Positions 24,349 to 31,726 of a stretch of 64,000 nucleotides of DNA are shown here, one piece after another. This stretch comes from Streptomyces sannanensis. Lineage in GTDB: Bacteria; Actinomycetota; Actinomycetes; Streptomycetales; Streptomycetaceae. The notes below the pieces were generated by a model. It was not told where the DNA came from and made no database searches. It saw nothing but the letters and a program-made list of their open reading frames with translations. How positions within the stretch are numbered: the stretch's first letter is position 1; each line of letters opens with the position of its first letter. The position numbers and the translations under genes are program-made. The DNA lies in contig NZ_BAAAYL010000001.1 of the NCBI RefSeq assembly GCF_039536205.1, forward strand, positions 2,170,001 to 2,234,000, read 5' to 3'.

Positions 24349-24433
24349 CAGAGGTGATCACCTTGCGGCGAGCGAGCATCGACGGGTCACCCATGCATGG
24401 GCTTACCAGCCAACCCCTCAACCTCTTAGTTAT

Positions 24434-24462
24434 ATCTTATGGCCATCTGTGGGGAAGATCAA
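24434..24462 (-). promoter_or_regulatory. Repeated early promoter, copy 4
   Basis: On the minus strand TTGATC (24462-24457), a 17-bp spacer, then TAAGAT (24439-24434) and ATAAC. It lies just left of the replication-initiator gene and drives the block from 24296 leftward. Confidence 0.82.
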
Positions 24463-24488
24463 CACGACGTCACACAGTCGTGACCTGC

Positions 24489-25508
24489 TCACTCGCCCTG
24501 GCTGCGCCTGCAGCCTTCCTCAGGGCTCTGCTCCCGGCCCCGGCGCAGCGCCTCCCGCGCCGCCCACTTGGCCACATCAAGCTCGTCCGCCCTCACCTCG
24601 GCCCGCAGCTTGCGCATCTCCGACTCCTCGTGCCAGTTCTCCCACCACTGGCCGTTCGTCTCGCGTGCTGCCGCCTCGTTGGCACGCCGCTGCCGCTCCC
24701 TGGCTGCCCGCGGCGTCGTGCCGCAGGACCGACAGTTCGCCCCGGGACGGGTGCGGTGCTTCGGGCAACCGCTGGCCGGCGCCTGCTGGTTGGTCTCTGC
24801 GGGAGCGGGCTCCCCCGCGGCGTCAGCCGTGGGGGTAGGGGGGCTTGAGGAAGGAGGAGAGGAACGGAACGAAGGAAAGGAAGGGGTTTCCCCGGCGAAA
24901 CCCTGGGGGTTGCCCCCGGGAAACCCTGAAGGTTCCCCCGGCGAAACCCTCGCCTCCTCGGTTGAGTCGCTCTCTTCAGGGTTCCCCTCGCGAAACCCTC
25001 GCTCATCCGCGCTGGTCGCGGCCTCACTCGCCGGAGCCTGGCTCTCCCCAGCCCCGTGGTCCGGGTTCCGCGCGGCTTCCTCAAGCTGCCGCTTCTGTAT
25101 GTCCACGTACGTACGGGCCGGCGCGGCAGGCTTGCGCCGAGGCTTGTCCGGCTTGCGGGCCAGCTTCGGATTCGTGGGCCTTCGCCGGAGCTCCTGCAGC
25201 CGCTCGTCGAGCTGCTCGCGCTCCGGAGTGATGGGCACCCCGTCCGGGAAGATCCGGTAGGTGGCAGCGCGGCCGTCGCGCGCCGCGTTGACGCGCTCGA
25301 TGAGCCCCTTGGCGACCAGGTGCGTCAGGACCGTGGAGACGCGTTTCTCGCCGACGCCGACCCATGCGACGAGGCGACGTTGGGTCGGTGTGGACAGCCG
25401 CGTGTCTTCGTCGGCGGAGTCGGCGAGCTTCATCAGCGCCAACTTCTCGGTGGGGTTGACGACCTCGGGCGGCAGGTAGGCGGCGGCGATCATCAGGCGG
25501 ATGGACAC
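24489..25508 (-). CDS. Replication initiator with winged helix (lambda O-like)
   Basis: 339 residues from GTG 25508. Residues 15-75 form a winged helix (STPTQRRLVAWVGVGEKRVS, HLVAKGLIERV). A long low-complexity linker (about 110-220) is encoded by the iteron array. A C-terminal Cys-bearing helix region (CPKHRTRPGANCRSCG, then WHEESEMRKLRAEVRADELD) could contact a helicase. The arrangement of DNA-binding head, origin inside the gene and partner-binding tail parallels lambda O. The initiator role is inferred. Confidence 0.65.
   Translation of the reverse strand: MSIRLMIAAAYLPPEVVNPTEKLALMKLADSADEDTRLSTPTQRRLVAWVGVGEKRVSTVLTHLVAKGLIERVNAARDGRAATYRIFPDGVPITPEREQLDERLQELRRRPTNPKLARKPDKPRRKPAAPARTYVDIQKRQLEEAARNPDHGAGESQAPASEAATSADERGFREGNPEESDSTEEARVSPGEPSGFPGGNPQGFAGETPSFPSFRSSPPSSSPPTPTADAAGEPAPAETNQQAPASGCPKHRTRPGANCRSCGTTPRAARERQRRANEAAARETNGQWWENWHEESEMRKLRAEVRADELDVAKWAAREALRRGREQSPEEGCRRSQGE
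24883..24999. other. Candidate phage replication origin (four iterons)
   Basis: Four 22-bp units start at 24883, 24906, 24929 and 24978. Each is an interrupted palindrome, RGGTT then CCCC and ending CGAAACCCT (second copy GGAAACCCT). The first three are spaced exactly 23 bp, which is not a multiple of 3, so the repetition is kept at DNA level and not for the protein. A 40-bp purine tract (24846-24886) adjoins on the left and could be the unwinding element. Confidence 0.6.
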
Positions 25509-25608
25509 AGGGACCTCTCGTGCGGTGCAAGGGTGGGGCGGGGCGGCTATGCGCCGCCGCGCCCCCGGACCAGGGCGCGGCGGCTCACGGTGGTGAAGGA
25601 GCAGGCGG

Positions 25609-26751
25609 TCAGGGCTGCTTCGCGGGCTTGACCTTGATGGCGCGCGCCGTCTTCTTAGTGGTCGCCCTCATCGGGACGCCGAGCCCGGCCTCCTTGAGCA
25701 GCGCCTCCATGCGCTTGAAGTCGGGGCCAGCCAGCTCGGGCACGTCCACCCCGAGCGCGTCGAAGCGGTCGATCATCGCCTGCTGGTCCACCTCGTCGAC
25801 CGGGTTGCCGCCGGTCCACTTCAGCTCGTTCGCCCCGTACACGCCGGGCTTGGAGTCGTCCAGCATCGTGCGGGCCTTCTTCTTCAGGCGCTTGCCCTCG
25901 GTCTCCAGCTCGTGACCGCGCACGTAGTCGGCGAGCGCCGCCTCCCGGTCGGCATCGTCGTGGACGAGGACCGTTTGCACGGGCGCGCCCGGCACCCGGG
26001 GCTCACCCCAGCAGGCCGTGCGGAAGACGCAGTGGTCACAGATGGCGTCCAGGCCCGGCCCGTCGAACGAGCGGCGTGCCTCCTCCGGGTCGGCGCACTC
26101 GACCACCCGCTGCACCCACCAGCGGGCCCGCGTTGCCTCCATGGGGTCGAAGGGGAACTCCTGGATGTGTTCTTCGCCGTTGTCGCGGTTGACGAAGCGG
26201 AACCGGATCGCCTGCACGTCGATCGGCCCGAGACGGGCGAGGTACCGCTGTCCGGGCTTGTCCTCCCAGCCGACGGTGCGCAGCAGGTCCGCGTACAGGT
26301 ACACCTGCCGCAGCTCGGCCTCCGAGGCGCCGTAGCGCAGCACCCGGTCCCACACGTAGGTGGACTTGGTCTTCACGTCCTCCACCGTCACCACAGACGC
26401 GGGGGACTTCGGGCGCAGGCGCTTGGGCAGCCGGGCCGCGGTGACCTCGTCGATGTGCACCGCGTCGATGTGGCCGCGCACGTCCGCGCCGACGACGCTG
26501 GTCTCGATCAGCCAGCCGTGTTCCTCCTTGGCGGCGGCGAGCAGGCCCTCGTGCGCGTACGTACCGAGGATCGCTGCGCGCTTGTCGCTCGTGTCGGTCG
26601 GCTCGGTCCCCGCCAGGATGTACGCGGCGCGGCGCTCACACACCGTGTCCGAGGCGCCGAGCTGGCGCTGAAGGGATCGGGGGCGTCTCGCGTCGATGGC
26701 GTGGGCGGCCGGCCACAGGGACGGCGTGCTCTCCACAGGCTGTGCGGTCAT
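25609..26751 (-). CDS. PD-(D/E)XK exonuclease, RecB/Cas4-like
   Basis: 380 residues from ATG 26751 behind a start-associated sequence. The nuclease residues lie in VRGHIDAVHID and VTVEDVKTKSTYV (D then ExK-type lysine). CDHCVFRTACW near 230 suggests an iron-sulfur cluster as in Cas4/AddB. It would resect DNA ends for phage recombination, working with the Sak4-like ATPase encoded next upstream. Confidence 0.82.
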   Translation of the reverse strand: MTAQPVESTPSLWPAAHAIDARRPRSLQRQLGASDTVCERRAAYILAGTEPTDTSDKRAAILGTYAHEGLLAAAKEEHGWLIETSVVGADVRGHIDAVHIDEVTAARLPKRLRPKSPASVVTVEDVKTKSTYVWDRVLRYGASEAELRQVYLYADLLRTVGWEDKPGQRYLARLGPIDVQAIRFRFVNRDNGEEHIQEFPFDPMEATRARWWVQRVVECADPEEARRSFDGPGLDAICDHCVFRTACWGEPRVPGAPVQTVLVHDDADREAALADYVRGHELETEGKRLKKKARTMLDDSKPGVYGANELKWTGGNPVDEVDQQAMIDRFDALGVDVPELAGPDFKRMEALLKEAGLGVPMRATTKKTARAIKVKPAKQP

Positions 26752-26870
26752 CAAGGTCTCCAAGAGGTCTTCCAGATCCCCGGCACCCGAGGGGGCACCG
26801 GGGCTGCGGGGCCGCCCTCAAGCGGCCCCGCAGCGGCGGTGCATGGGTGGTCAGCTGCTGTAGGGGGCGG

Positions 26871-27965
26871 TCATGCCGCGTCCTTCTCGGCCTTGGCCGC
26901 GGCGGCGGCGCGCAGCTTGGCGGCCGGGTCGTCGGCGAGTGCGTCGTCGGGGCCCTTGCGCGGGTGCTCGATGTCGGTGACGCGCTGGGTGATGGCGGCC
27001 TGCACGGTGGCGGCCTCTTCGCGCGTCAGGCCCGAGTCCTCCGGCCGGGTGGCATGCCACAGCGCGGTCAGGGCGCCCTTGTCCTTGGCCTCGGCCACGC
27101 GGTCCAGCCACGGCTGTACGCGGTCGCCTGCGAGTGCGGGCATGACGCGGGGCTGCGATTCGACCGAGCAGCCGAGCCCGTCGAAGACCAGGCCCTCGAT
27201 GGTGAAGTCGGGGACGGTGAGCGGCTGTCCGGGGCGCACCTGCAGCTTGAGCGAGCGGGCCTTGATGACCTGGGGGTGCTCGTCGCGCTTGAGGCGGACC
27301 CACACCGTTGCGTCGTAGCCGAGGTCCTTCTGTGCGCTGACGCGCCAGTCACGCAGCACGCGCCCGCGGTGGTCCTTCACCGGCTTGCCGTCGTCGCCGA
27401 TGGCGGTGATCTCCTTGCCGCGGGCGAGGAGGACGACGATGCCGGAGAAGGTGCGCAGCAGGTACATGACGCGCTGCCAGCGTTCGTTGGCGTCGTTCCA
27501 CAAGTTCATGGGGACGTCGATCTCGGCGTCCGGGTCACGCTGCAACAACTCGGCTCCGCGCTTCGAACGGCGGGCGCGCTCGTGCGTCCAGTTCGTCAGC
27601 ATCCGCCACAGCGCGGAGGCGGAGTCGATGGTGAGGACGACCGGGGGCTCCTTGGCGGCGGCAGCTCGGCGGGCCTCGGCGTGGACGGCTTCGATCTGCT
27701 CGAGGATGTCGCGGTAGGTGCCGTCGTGGTCGATGATCAGGTAGTCGGCGCCGGGGATGGCGGCGTACTCGTCGGCGCTGCCTTCGTCGAGGTCGATCCA
27801 GTACATCTGGCCGATCCGCTCGGACGCGCTGAACAGCGCCGCACCGTAGGTCTTGCCGCTTCCCTCCTCGCCTTCGATCAGGACGAGCGGCCAGGGCACG
27901 ATGCCCGTGGGCTTGCGGGTCTTGAGCTTGGGGCCGGCCGGGCGGGCCGGGGTCTGCTTGCTCAA
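26871..27965 (-). CDS. Sak4-like RecA-fold ATPase
   Basis: 364 residues. A TTG start at 27965 is used, because CCTCTTGGAGAG lies 6 nt upstream and no nearer ATG exists. Walker A is LIEGEEGSGKTYG and Walker B VVLTIDSASALW; the C-terminus is Ala/Lys-rich. Sak4 proteins are phage single-strand-annealing or RecA-like ATPases. The next gene encodes an exonuclease, so the two form a recombination module. Confidence 0.8.
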   Translation of the reverse strand: MSKQTPARPAGPKLKTRKPTGIVPWPLVLIEGEEGSGKTYGAALFSASERIGQMYWIDLDEGSADEYAAIPGADYLIIDHDGTYRDILEQIEAVHAEARRAAAAKEPPVVLTIDSASALWRMLTNWTHERARRSKRGAELLQRDPDAEIDVPMNLWNDANERWQRVMYLLRTFSGIVVLLARGKEITAIGDDGKPVKDHRGRVLRDWRVSAQKDLGYDATVWVRLKRDEHPQVIKARSLKLQVRPGQPLTVPDFTIEGLVFDGLGCSVESQPRVMPALAGDRVQPWLDRVAEAKDKGALTALWHATRPEDSGLTREEAATVQAAITQRVTDIEHPRKGPDDALADDPAAKLRAAAAAKAEKDAA

Positions 27966-27994
27966 AGCTCTCTCCAAGAGGCGTTCATGACGGG

Positions 27995-28345
27995 TCAGGC
28001 TGCGCGCAGGGCGCGCAGTTCGAACAGGCCGCTCCACTCGGGGTGGCGGTCGACGATCAACCGCACATAGCGGGAGCGGTAGTTGTTGTTGAGCCGGAAC
28101 TCGTCGCCGCGGGTGGCCTCGCCGTAGCGGTAGCGCAGGAGCTCGAAGAGCATCCCGATGCCGATGCGGGTGAAGCCCTTGGCGATGGCGTCGCGGGTCA
28201 GGCTTTCCAGGTGGCGGAGCACCCAGGGGTTGAGGTGGTGGAACGCCTCGAACTGGGCCTGGATGGACTGGCCGGGGACGTTGGCCGGGGCGACGAGCGG
28301 CGCAATGTCGTCGAGGCCGGGCAGCGGCTGCGCAAGGTGGGTCAC
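27995..28345 (-). CDS. Hypothetical early phage protein
   Basis: 116 residues from GTG 28345 (GGGGGAG upstream). The helical sequence (QFEAFHHLNPWVLRHLESLT, GFTRIGIGMLFELLRYRYGE) and the end with RYVRLIVDRHPEWSGLFELR form a conserved-looking actinophage family of unknown function, usually next to recombination genes. Confidence 0.7.
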   Translation of the reverse strand: MTHLAQPLPGLDDIAPLVAPANVPGQSIQAQFEAFHHLNPWVLRHLESLTRDAIAKGFTRIGIGMLFELLRYRYGEATRGDEFRLNNNYRSRYVRLIVDRHPEWSGLFELRALRAA

Positions 28346-28437
28346 GACTCCCCCAAGGTGTGTAGTTGTTCCCCATACTGTTCTGACCTACCTTTCGATC
28401 GCAAGATCCTTCCGGGATTCGCGAGGAAGGGGTGGAT

Positions 28438-28689
28438 TCAGAGAAGGCGCAGATGGCGCCGGGAGGTGCGCTTCGCGCAGTCGGCGAAGTGATGGTCACT
28501 GCTGCCGCAGATGCAGGGCTCGACGCGGTTGACAGAGGCGATACCGTCGAGCGCGGCGAGGAGCACGGTGGCACGCCGGGGTGCGCCACCGGTCTCGACG
28601 TAGACGCGGAGTGCGTCGGTGAAGATCTTCAGGTCCCAGCCGGTGACGGCGGCGAGCGGGCGGCCGTCGGCCTGTTTGGCGATGCGCAT
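28438..28689 (-). CDS. Small early protein with Cys/His end
   Basis: 83 residues from ATG 28689 (GGGGGATTC upstream), first gene after promoter copy 5. A helix (FTDALRVYVETGGAPRRATV) precedes EPCICGSSDHHFADCAKR, a likely zinc knuckle. The function is unknown. Confidence 0.65.
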   Translation of the reverse strand: MRIAKQADGRPLAAVTGWDLKIFTDALRVYVETGGAPRRATVLLAALDGIASVNRVEPCICGSSDHHFADCAKRTSRRHLRLL

Positions 28690-28725
28690 GAATCCCCCTT
28701 CAGGATCCCCTGTTTGGATGGTTAT

Positions 28726-28755
28726 ATCTTATAGCAGGGGGGTGGGGAAATCCAC
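28726..28755 (-). promoter_or_regulatory. Repeated early promoter, copy 5 (divergent -35)
   Basis: On the minus strand GTGGAT (28755-28750), an 18-bp spacer, then TAAGAT (28731-28726) and ATAACC. The -10 and downstream bases match the other copies; the -35 is weaker. Confidence 0.65.
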
Positions 28756-28776
28756 TGTGGAGACCGGAGGTTGGTC

Positions 28777-29319
28777 CTACTTAGCGGCCCGTCCGCGCGG
28801 AAGAATGCATGAGCCCGGGCCCTCGTACCGCCGCTCCCGGATGGCCGCCTCGACCTCGGCGTCCACAACCCAATCCTTGGTGCGCGACTTCTCTCGGAGC
28901 GCCGGCACCACGTCTGCGACGAAACGGTCCAGCAGCCACAGCGGCGCACCGGACACACGCCGGTCCGCCTCGCCGAGCTGCCCCTTGCTGCGGTACATCG
29001 CGCCGGCCTGGATGCGCGTCACGTGCAGCAGCTCGGCGATCTCCTGAAGCCCGACCAGCGGCGGCACCTCGGAGACGTCGTCCGCCCAACGCCCGTGCTC
29101 CTGTTCCGCGATCACCGCCTTCAGCGCCGCCTCATCGGGTGCGCCGGCGTGCCGACGAGCCTCGGCGAGCGGCCAGTACGCCTTCCCCGAGATGATCACG
29201 GCGTTGCTGTAGTCGATGTGACCGCGCTTGACCCACAGCGACACCTGCTGCGGAGCCACCCCGCACACGGCCGCGAACTCCTGCGTCCCCGCCAGGTAGG
29301 GGATCACCTCATCTGACAT
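28777..29319 (-). CDS. Helix-turn-helix early regulator
   Basis: 180 residues from ATG 29319 (AAAGGGG upstream). Two MerR/AlpA-like helix-turn-helix units are visible: QEFAAVCGVAPQQVSLWVKR and LQEIAELLHVTRIQAGAMYR. Such proteins act as phage excisionases or transcription switches. It is the rightmost early gene and faces the lysis module. A rightward promoter-like element overlaps its upstream region, so it may read or set the early/late switch. Confidence 0.65.
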   Translation of the reverse strand: MSDEVIPYLAGTQEFAAVCGVAPQQVSLWVKRGHIDYSNAVIISGKAYWPLAEARRHAGAPDEAALKAVIAEQEHGRWADDVSEVPPLVGLQEIAELLHVTRIQAGAMYRSKGQLGEADRRVSGAPLWLLDRFVADVVPALREKSRTKDWVVDAEVEAAIRERRYEGPGSCILPRGRAAK

Positions 29320-29356
29320 CCCGCACCCCTTTACTGTTCGACAACGCACGAGTGAA

Positions 29357-29458
29357 TAAAATATAGCCGCCGTGGTGGGCATGGCAGGGCCAGTCGCGCT
29401 ACGCTGGAGGCCTCCAAGAGGTCGAGGCCCCCACCAGCGGTGGGGGCCTCGCCGTCTT
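29357..29458 (+). ncRNA. Candidate small RNA carrying the complement of the start-associated sequence
   Basis: A rightward TAAAATATAGCC (29357-29368) matches the -10 and start region of the early promoters, although no good -35 is seen. About 50 bases later the RNA would read GGCCTCCAAGAGGTCGAGG, the complement of the CCTCTTGGAGA motif before early genes. It then meets a 12-bp hairpin (GAGGCCCCCACC with GGTGGGGGCCTC) and GCCGTCTTT. That is the layout of a trans-acting small RNA. It may instead be an orphan hairpin-plus-motif leader read leftward. Confidence 0.35.
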
Positions 29459-29463
29459 TCCGT

Positions 29464-29697
29464 CTACTTCGCGTCGTACGCCGGGGGCTTGGCGTAGCCG
29501 AGCAGCCACCCGAACCGCGGGCTGGCGTGCTCCTCCGCAAGCCGGAACAGCGCGTAGTAGACGACCGAAACCACCGGGGTCAGGACCCCGGTCAGCGCAC
29601 CCTCGTCCAGGTGCAGGCCCCAGGCTGCTCCGACCGCGATCAGCCAGCCGACCAGCGCCGGCACCCCGGTACGGATCAGCGACACGTACAGATTCAC
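29464..29697 (-). CDS. Holin
   Basis: 77 residues with two membrane segments (TGVPALVGWLIAVGAAWGLH, GVLTPVVSVVYYALFRLAEE) and a short charged tail, as in Streptomyces phage holins that time lysis by opening the membrane. It is the last gene of the late operon, overlapping the nuclease gene by 4 nt; the hairpin at 29424-29450 follows. Confidence 0.8.
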   Translation of the reverse strand: MNLYVSLIRTGVPALVGWLIAVGAAWGLHLDEGALTGVLTPVVSVVYYALFRLAEEHASPRFGWLLGYAKPPAYDAK

Positions 29698-30056
29698 TTC
29701 CTTGCTCCTTCTCGTGGCCCCGCGCCGTCGTAGGGGGCCGCATGGCCCTGGGTAAGCAGGTCGTCGTTCAGGCAGGTCATGGAGCCGCTGTAGACCCGCG
29801 CCAGGAGGCGCCCGTACTTCTCGCGCCGCTCGTCGGTCTCCACGGACACCGCGCCCTCGGCGCGCTCCACCCAGTCGCGAGTGAAGGCCTCCGCTGTCCC
29901 TCCGGCCTCGGTGCCGCGCTCCGGGCAGTTCAGGCCGAGGAGCCGCACCCGCTGGTGCAGCAGCAAGCCGAAGCCCAGACGGAGCTCCACGTCCAAGGTG
30001 TCGCCGTCCACTACCTCGAGGACACGGGCCGGGATCAGCTCCACAGCCGCCGCCAC
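29694..30056 (-). CDS. Staphylococcal-nuclease-like (thermonuclease) protein
   Basis: 120 residues. RVLEVVDGDTLDVELRLGFG, RVRLLGLNCPERGTEAGG and REKYGRLLARVY carry the SNase active-site order (Asp, Arg, Glu, Arg). No signal peptide is seen. It overlaps the endolysin end by 22 nt and the holin start by 4 nt, so it is made with the lysis proteins. It might degrade host DNA or neighbouring nucleic acid at lysis. Confidence 0.82.
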   Translation of the reverse strand: MAAAVELIPARVLEVVDGDTLDVELRLGFGLLLHQRVRLLGLNCPERGTEAGGTAEAFTRDWVERAEGAVSVETDERREKYGRLLARVYSGSMTCLNDDLLTQGHAAPYDGAGPREGARK

Positions 30057-30940
30057 GTCTCCGGGCCCGGGTAGCCGTCCGCGTCCAAACCGGTCCAGCC
30101 CTGGGCGCGCTGGAAGTCGGCTACGTTCAGCCGGTCCGCCTCACCCCAGGTTCGGGACGGGCCCACCCGGTAGTGCCTGCCGAAGCCCTTCCTCACCAGA
30201 TGCTTGCCGAGCAGCAGGATCGACTCGTTGGACTTGCCCGGCCCGAACGCCTGGGCGCCGGGGTAGGGCGGCGGTATCGGCTTGGGCGTCGAGGGCTTCG
30301 CCGGCGAGGTGCCGCTCGCGGGCGGCTTGGCTCCGCCCGTCTCATCCTCCTTGATGAGCTTGGCGACACGGGCCCGGAAGTCGTCCATGGAGAAGCCCCT
30401 GGGGTCGATCTTGCCGGGCTGCCACTCCAGGTGGCCGATCACGGACCGCTCACTCCAGCCGTGCTCGCGGCACAGCGCGGCCGCCCAGCGTGCCGCGGCG
30501 TCCAGTTGCTCCTCCGGCCACGGGTCTACACCGTCGCCCCGGTTGATGAGCTCGGCACCGTAGAAGTGCGGGTTGCCGTCAGCGGTTGCGGACCGGTCGG
30601 CGGGGAGGATGGTCTCGGCCTTCACCGCCGCGAGTACGCCCGCGTCTCCGCGGCCAGCGTGGTTGGCACGGCCCCAGCCCACCAGGTGGCAGGTACCTTG
30701 CTTGTCGATCACGCTGTGGCACAGCGGGCCCGGAAGATCCGAACGGCCGTTGTAGCACATGCCGACCATCTGGGCCTGGGACGAGTACGGGCCGGTGTGG
30801 TGGATGATCACGCCGTACACGGGGCCCCACGGACCCATGTGGTTCCGGTTATGCGTTTCCCACGAGTTGACCTCGACCACATCCATGCCTGCGGCCCGTA
30901 GGGCGGACAGGGCGCGAGTCGCTGTCAGAGGTGTTGCCAT
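30035..30940 (-). CDS. Endolysin: N-acetylmuramoyl-L-alanine amidase with cell-wall-binding domain
   Basis: 301 residues. An amidase_2/PGRP fold covers about 35-190, with zinc ligands in VYGVIIHHTGPYSS and SVIGHLEWQPGKIDP. A Pro/Ser linker (about 200-225) leads to a peptidoglycan-binding domain (LLLGKHLVRKGFGRHYRVGP to the end, WRRLWS). It cuts between muramic acid and L-Ala in the wall. It is the first gene of the lysis cassette with nuclease and holin. Confidence 0.88.
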   Translation of the reverse strand: MATPLTATRALSALRAAGMDVVEVNSWETHNRNHMGPWGPVYGVIIHHTGPYSSQAQMVGMCYNGRSDLPGPLCHSVIDKQGTCHLVGWGRANHAGRGDAGVLAAVKAETILPADRSATADGNPHFYGAELINRGDGVDPWPEEQLDAAARWAAALCREHGWSERSVIGHLEWQPGKIDPRGFSMDDFRARVAKLIKEDETGGAKPPASGTSPAKPSTPKPIPPPYPGAQAFGPGKSNESILLLGKHLVRKGFGRHYRVGPSRTWGEADRLNVADFQRAQGWTGLDADGYPGPETWRRLWS

Positions 30941-30988
30941 CGGGCGCTTCCAGCTTCTCCCCCGCGCCTGGTGATGGTGAGACTGAGC

Positions 30989-31309
30989 CTACAGTCCGAG
31001 CTTGGCAACGATCGCGGCCACAAGGACCCCCACAACGATCGGCGAGATCAGGGCTGTGAGCGCCAACCGACGGACAGCACGCGCGTCTTGGGCCTCGGAC
31101 TCCCGTGCCCGCTTCACCTCGGCAAGGTCGTCCTCGATCGCCTTGAGCCGGATATCGTCGGTGCGCCGATCCGCGTCGTACTCAATCTTGGTGACCATTT
31201 CGGCAAGGCGTGCCGTGAAGGCCGCGAAGTCGGCGCGGAGATCGTCGCGCATCTGCTGCATTGCTCGCAGCAGTTCCCACGGGGTGGGGTCCTGGGTCGG
31301 CGCGGTCAC
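30989..31309 (-). CDS. Small coiled-coil membrane protein
   Basis: 106 residues from GTG 31309 with GGAGGA upstream. A heptad-rich coiled coil (about 15-75) precedes one C-terminal membrane helix (LALTALISPIVVGVLVAAIV). It lies between tail-tip genes and the endolysin, a common place for a second holin-like or tail-associated protein. Confidence 0.7.
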   Translation of the reverse strand: MTAPTQDPTPWELLRAMQQMRDDLRADFAAFTARLAEMVTKIEYDADRRTDDIRLKAIEDDLAEVKRARESEAQDARAVRRLALTALISPIVVGVLVAAIVAKLGL

Positions 31310-31343
31310 GTCGCTCCTCCACACAGCAGCCCCACGCCACCGA

Positions 31344-31715
31344 TCAGTCTACGGACAGTCCTTGCGCAGGCTGCTGCTGCGGGCGGTGTCCGCAGGCCCA
31401 GTTCCACAAGCGGCGAACAGCGGCGAGGACCAGCTCGTCGGTGACCGCATTCGGTGCAGCGTCCGGGTTGGCCGGGTCGTAGGCAGCCTCGGCAGCTGCG
31501 GCCACGGCCGGGTCGGCCGCGACGGCCGGCGCGTATCCGGCAGACGCGAGGTCCGGGTTGTAGACAACGAGGGCCAGAGACTCTCTCAGCCAGTGTCCAT
31601 CGGTAGCGGGATCCTCCGCGAAGACTTCGCGGGCGACGTTTGCGCATCCCATGTGCACTCGGGTCTGGAATCCTTTGTGTGCGGCGAGGCTGTGCATGAG
31701 GGAAAGGGCGGGCAT
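31344..31715 (-). CDS. Hypothetical late protein
   Basis: 123 residues from ATG 31715, Ala-rich helical (MHSLAAHKGFQTRVHMGCAN, PAVAAAAEAAYDPANPDAAP, ELVLAAVRRLWNWACGHRPQ). It is encoded just after the tail fibre and is possibly a fibre-assembly or baseplate accessory protein. No family is recognised. Confidence 0.65.
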   Translation of the reverse strand: MPALSLMHSLAAHKGFQTRVHMGCANVAREVFAEDPATDGHWLRESLALVVYNPDLASAGYAPAVAADPAVAAAAEAAYDPANPDAAPNAVTDELVLAAVRRLWNWACGHRPQQQPAQGLSVD

Positions 31716-31726
31716 CAGGGCTCCTT

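Larger units (their letters stand above)
14368..29421 (-). repeat. Start-associated sequence family (11 copies)
   Basis: On the minus strand CCTCTTGGAGANC occurs 3-8 nt before starts. Top-strand positions are 14368-14381, 18091-18104 (variant), 18555-18567, 20513-20525, 21034-21046, 22606-22618, 23738-23750, 24302-24312 (variant), 26755-26767 and 27967-27981. A further copy without an adjacent start is at 29409-29421. The GGAG core is the ribosome site, but conservation extends 6-7 bases upstream of it. Most copies are preceded by a GC hairpin. Late structural genes do not have it. Confidence 0.85.

Noticed and set aside
13416..29400. A dedicated anti-phage defence system among the early genes
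   Set aside because: I looked for restriction, CBASS, retron, Abi or similar sets. The methylases have no nuclease partner, and the remaining genes fit phage replication, recombination and control.
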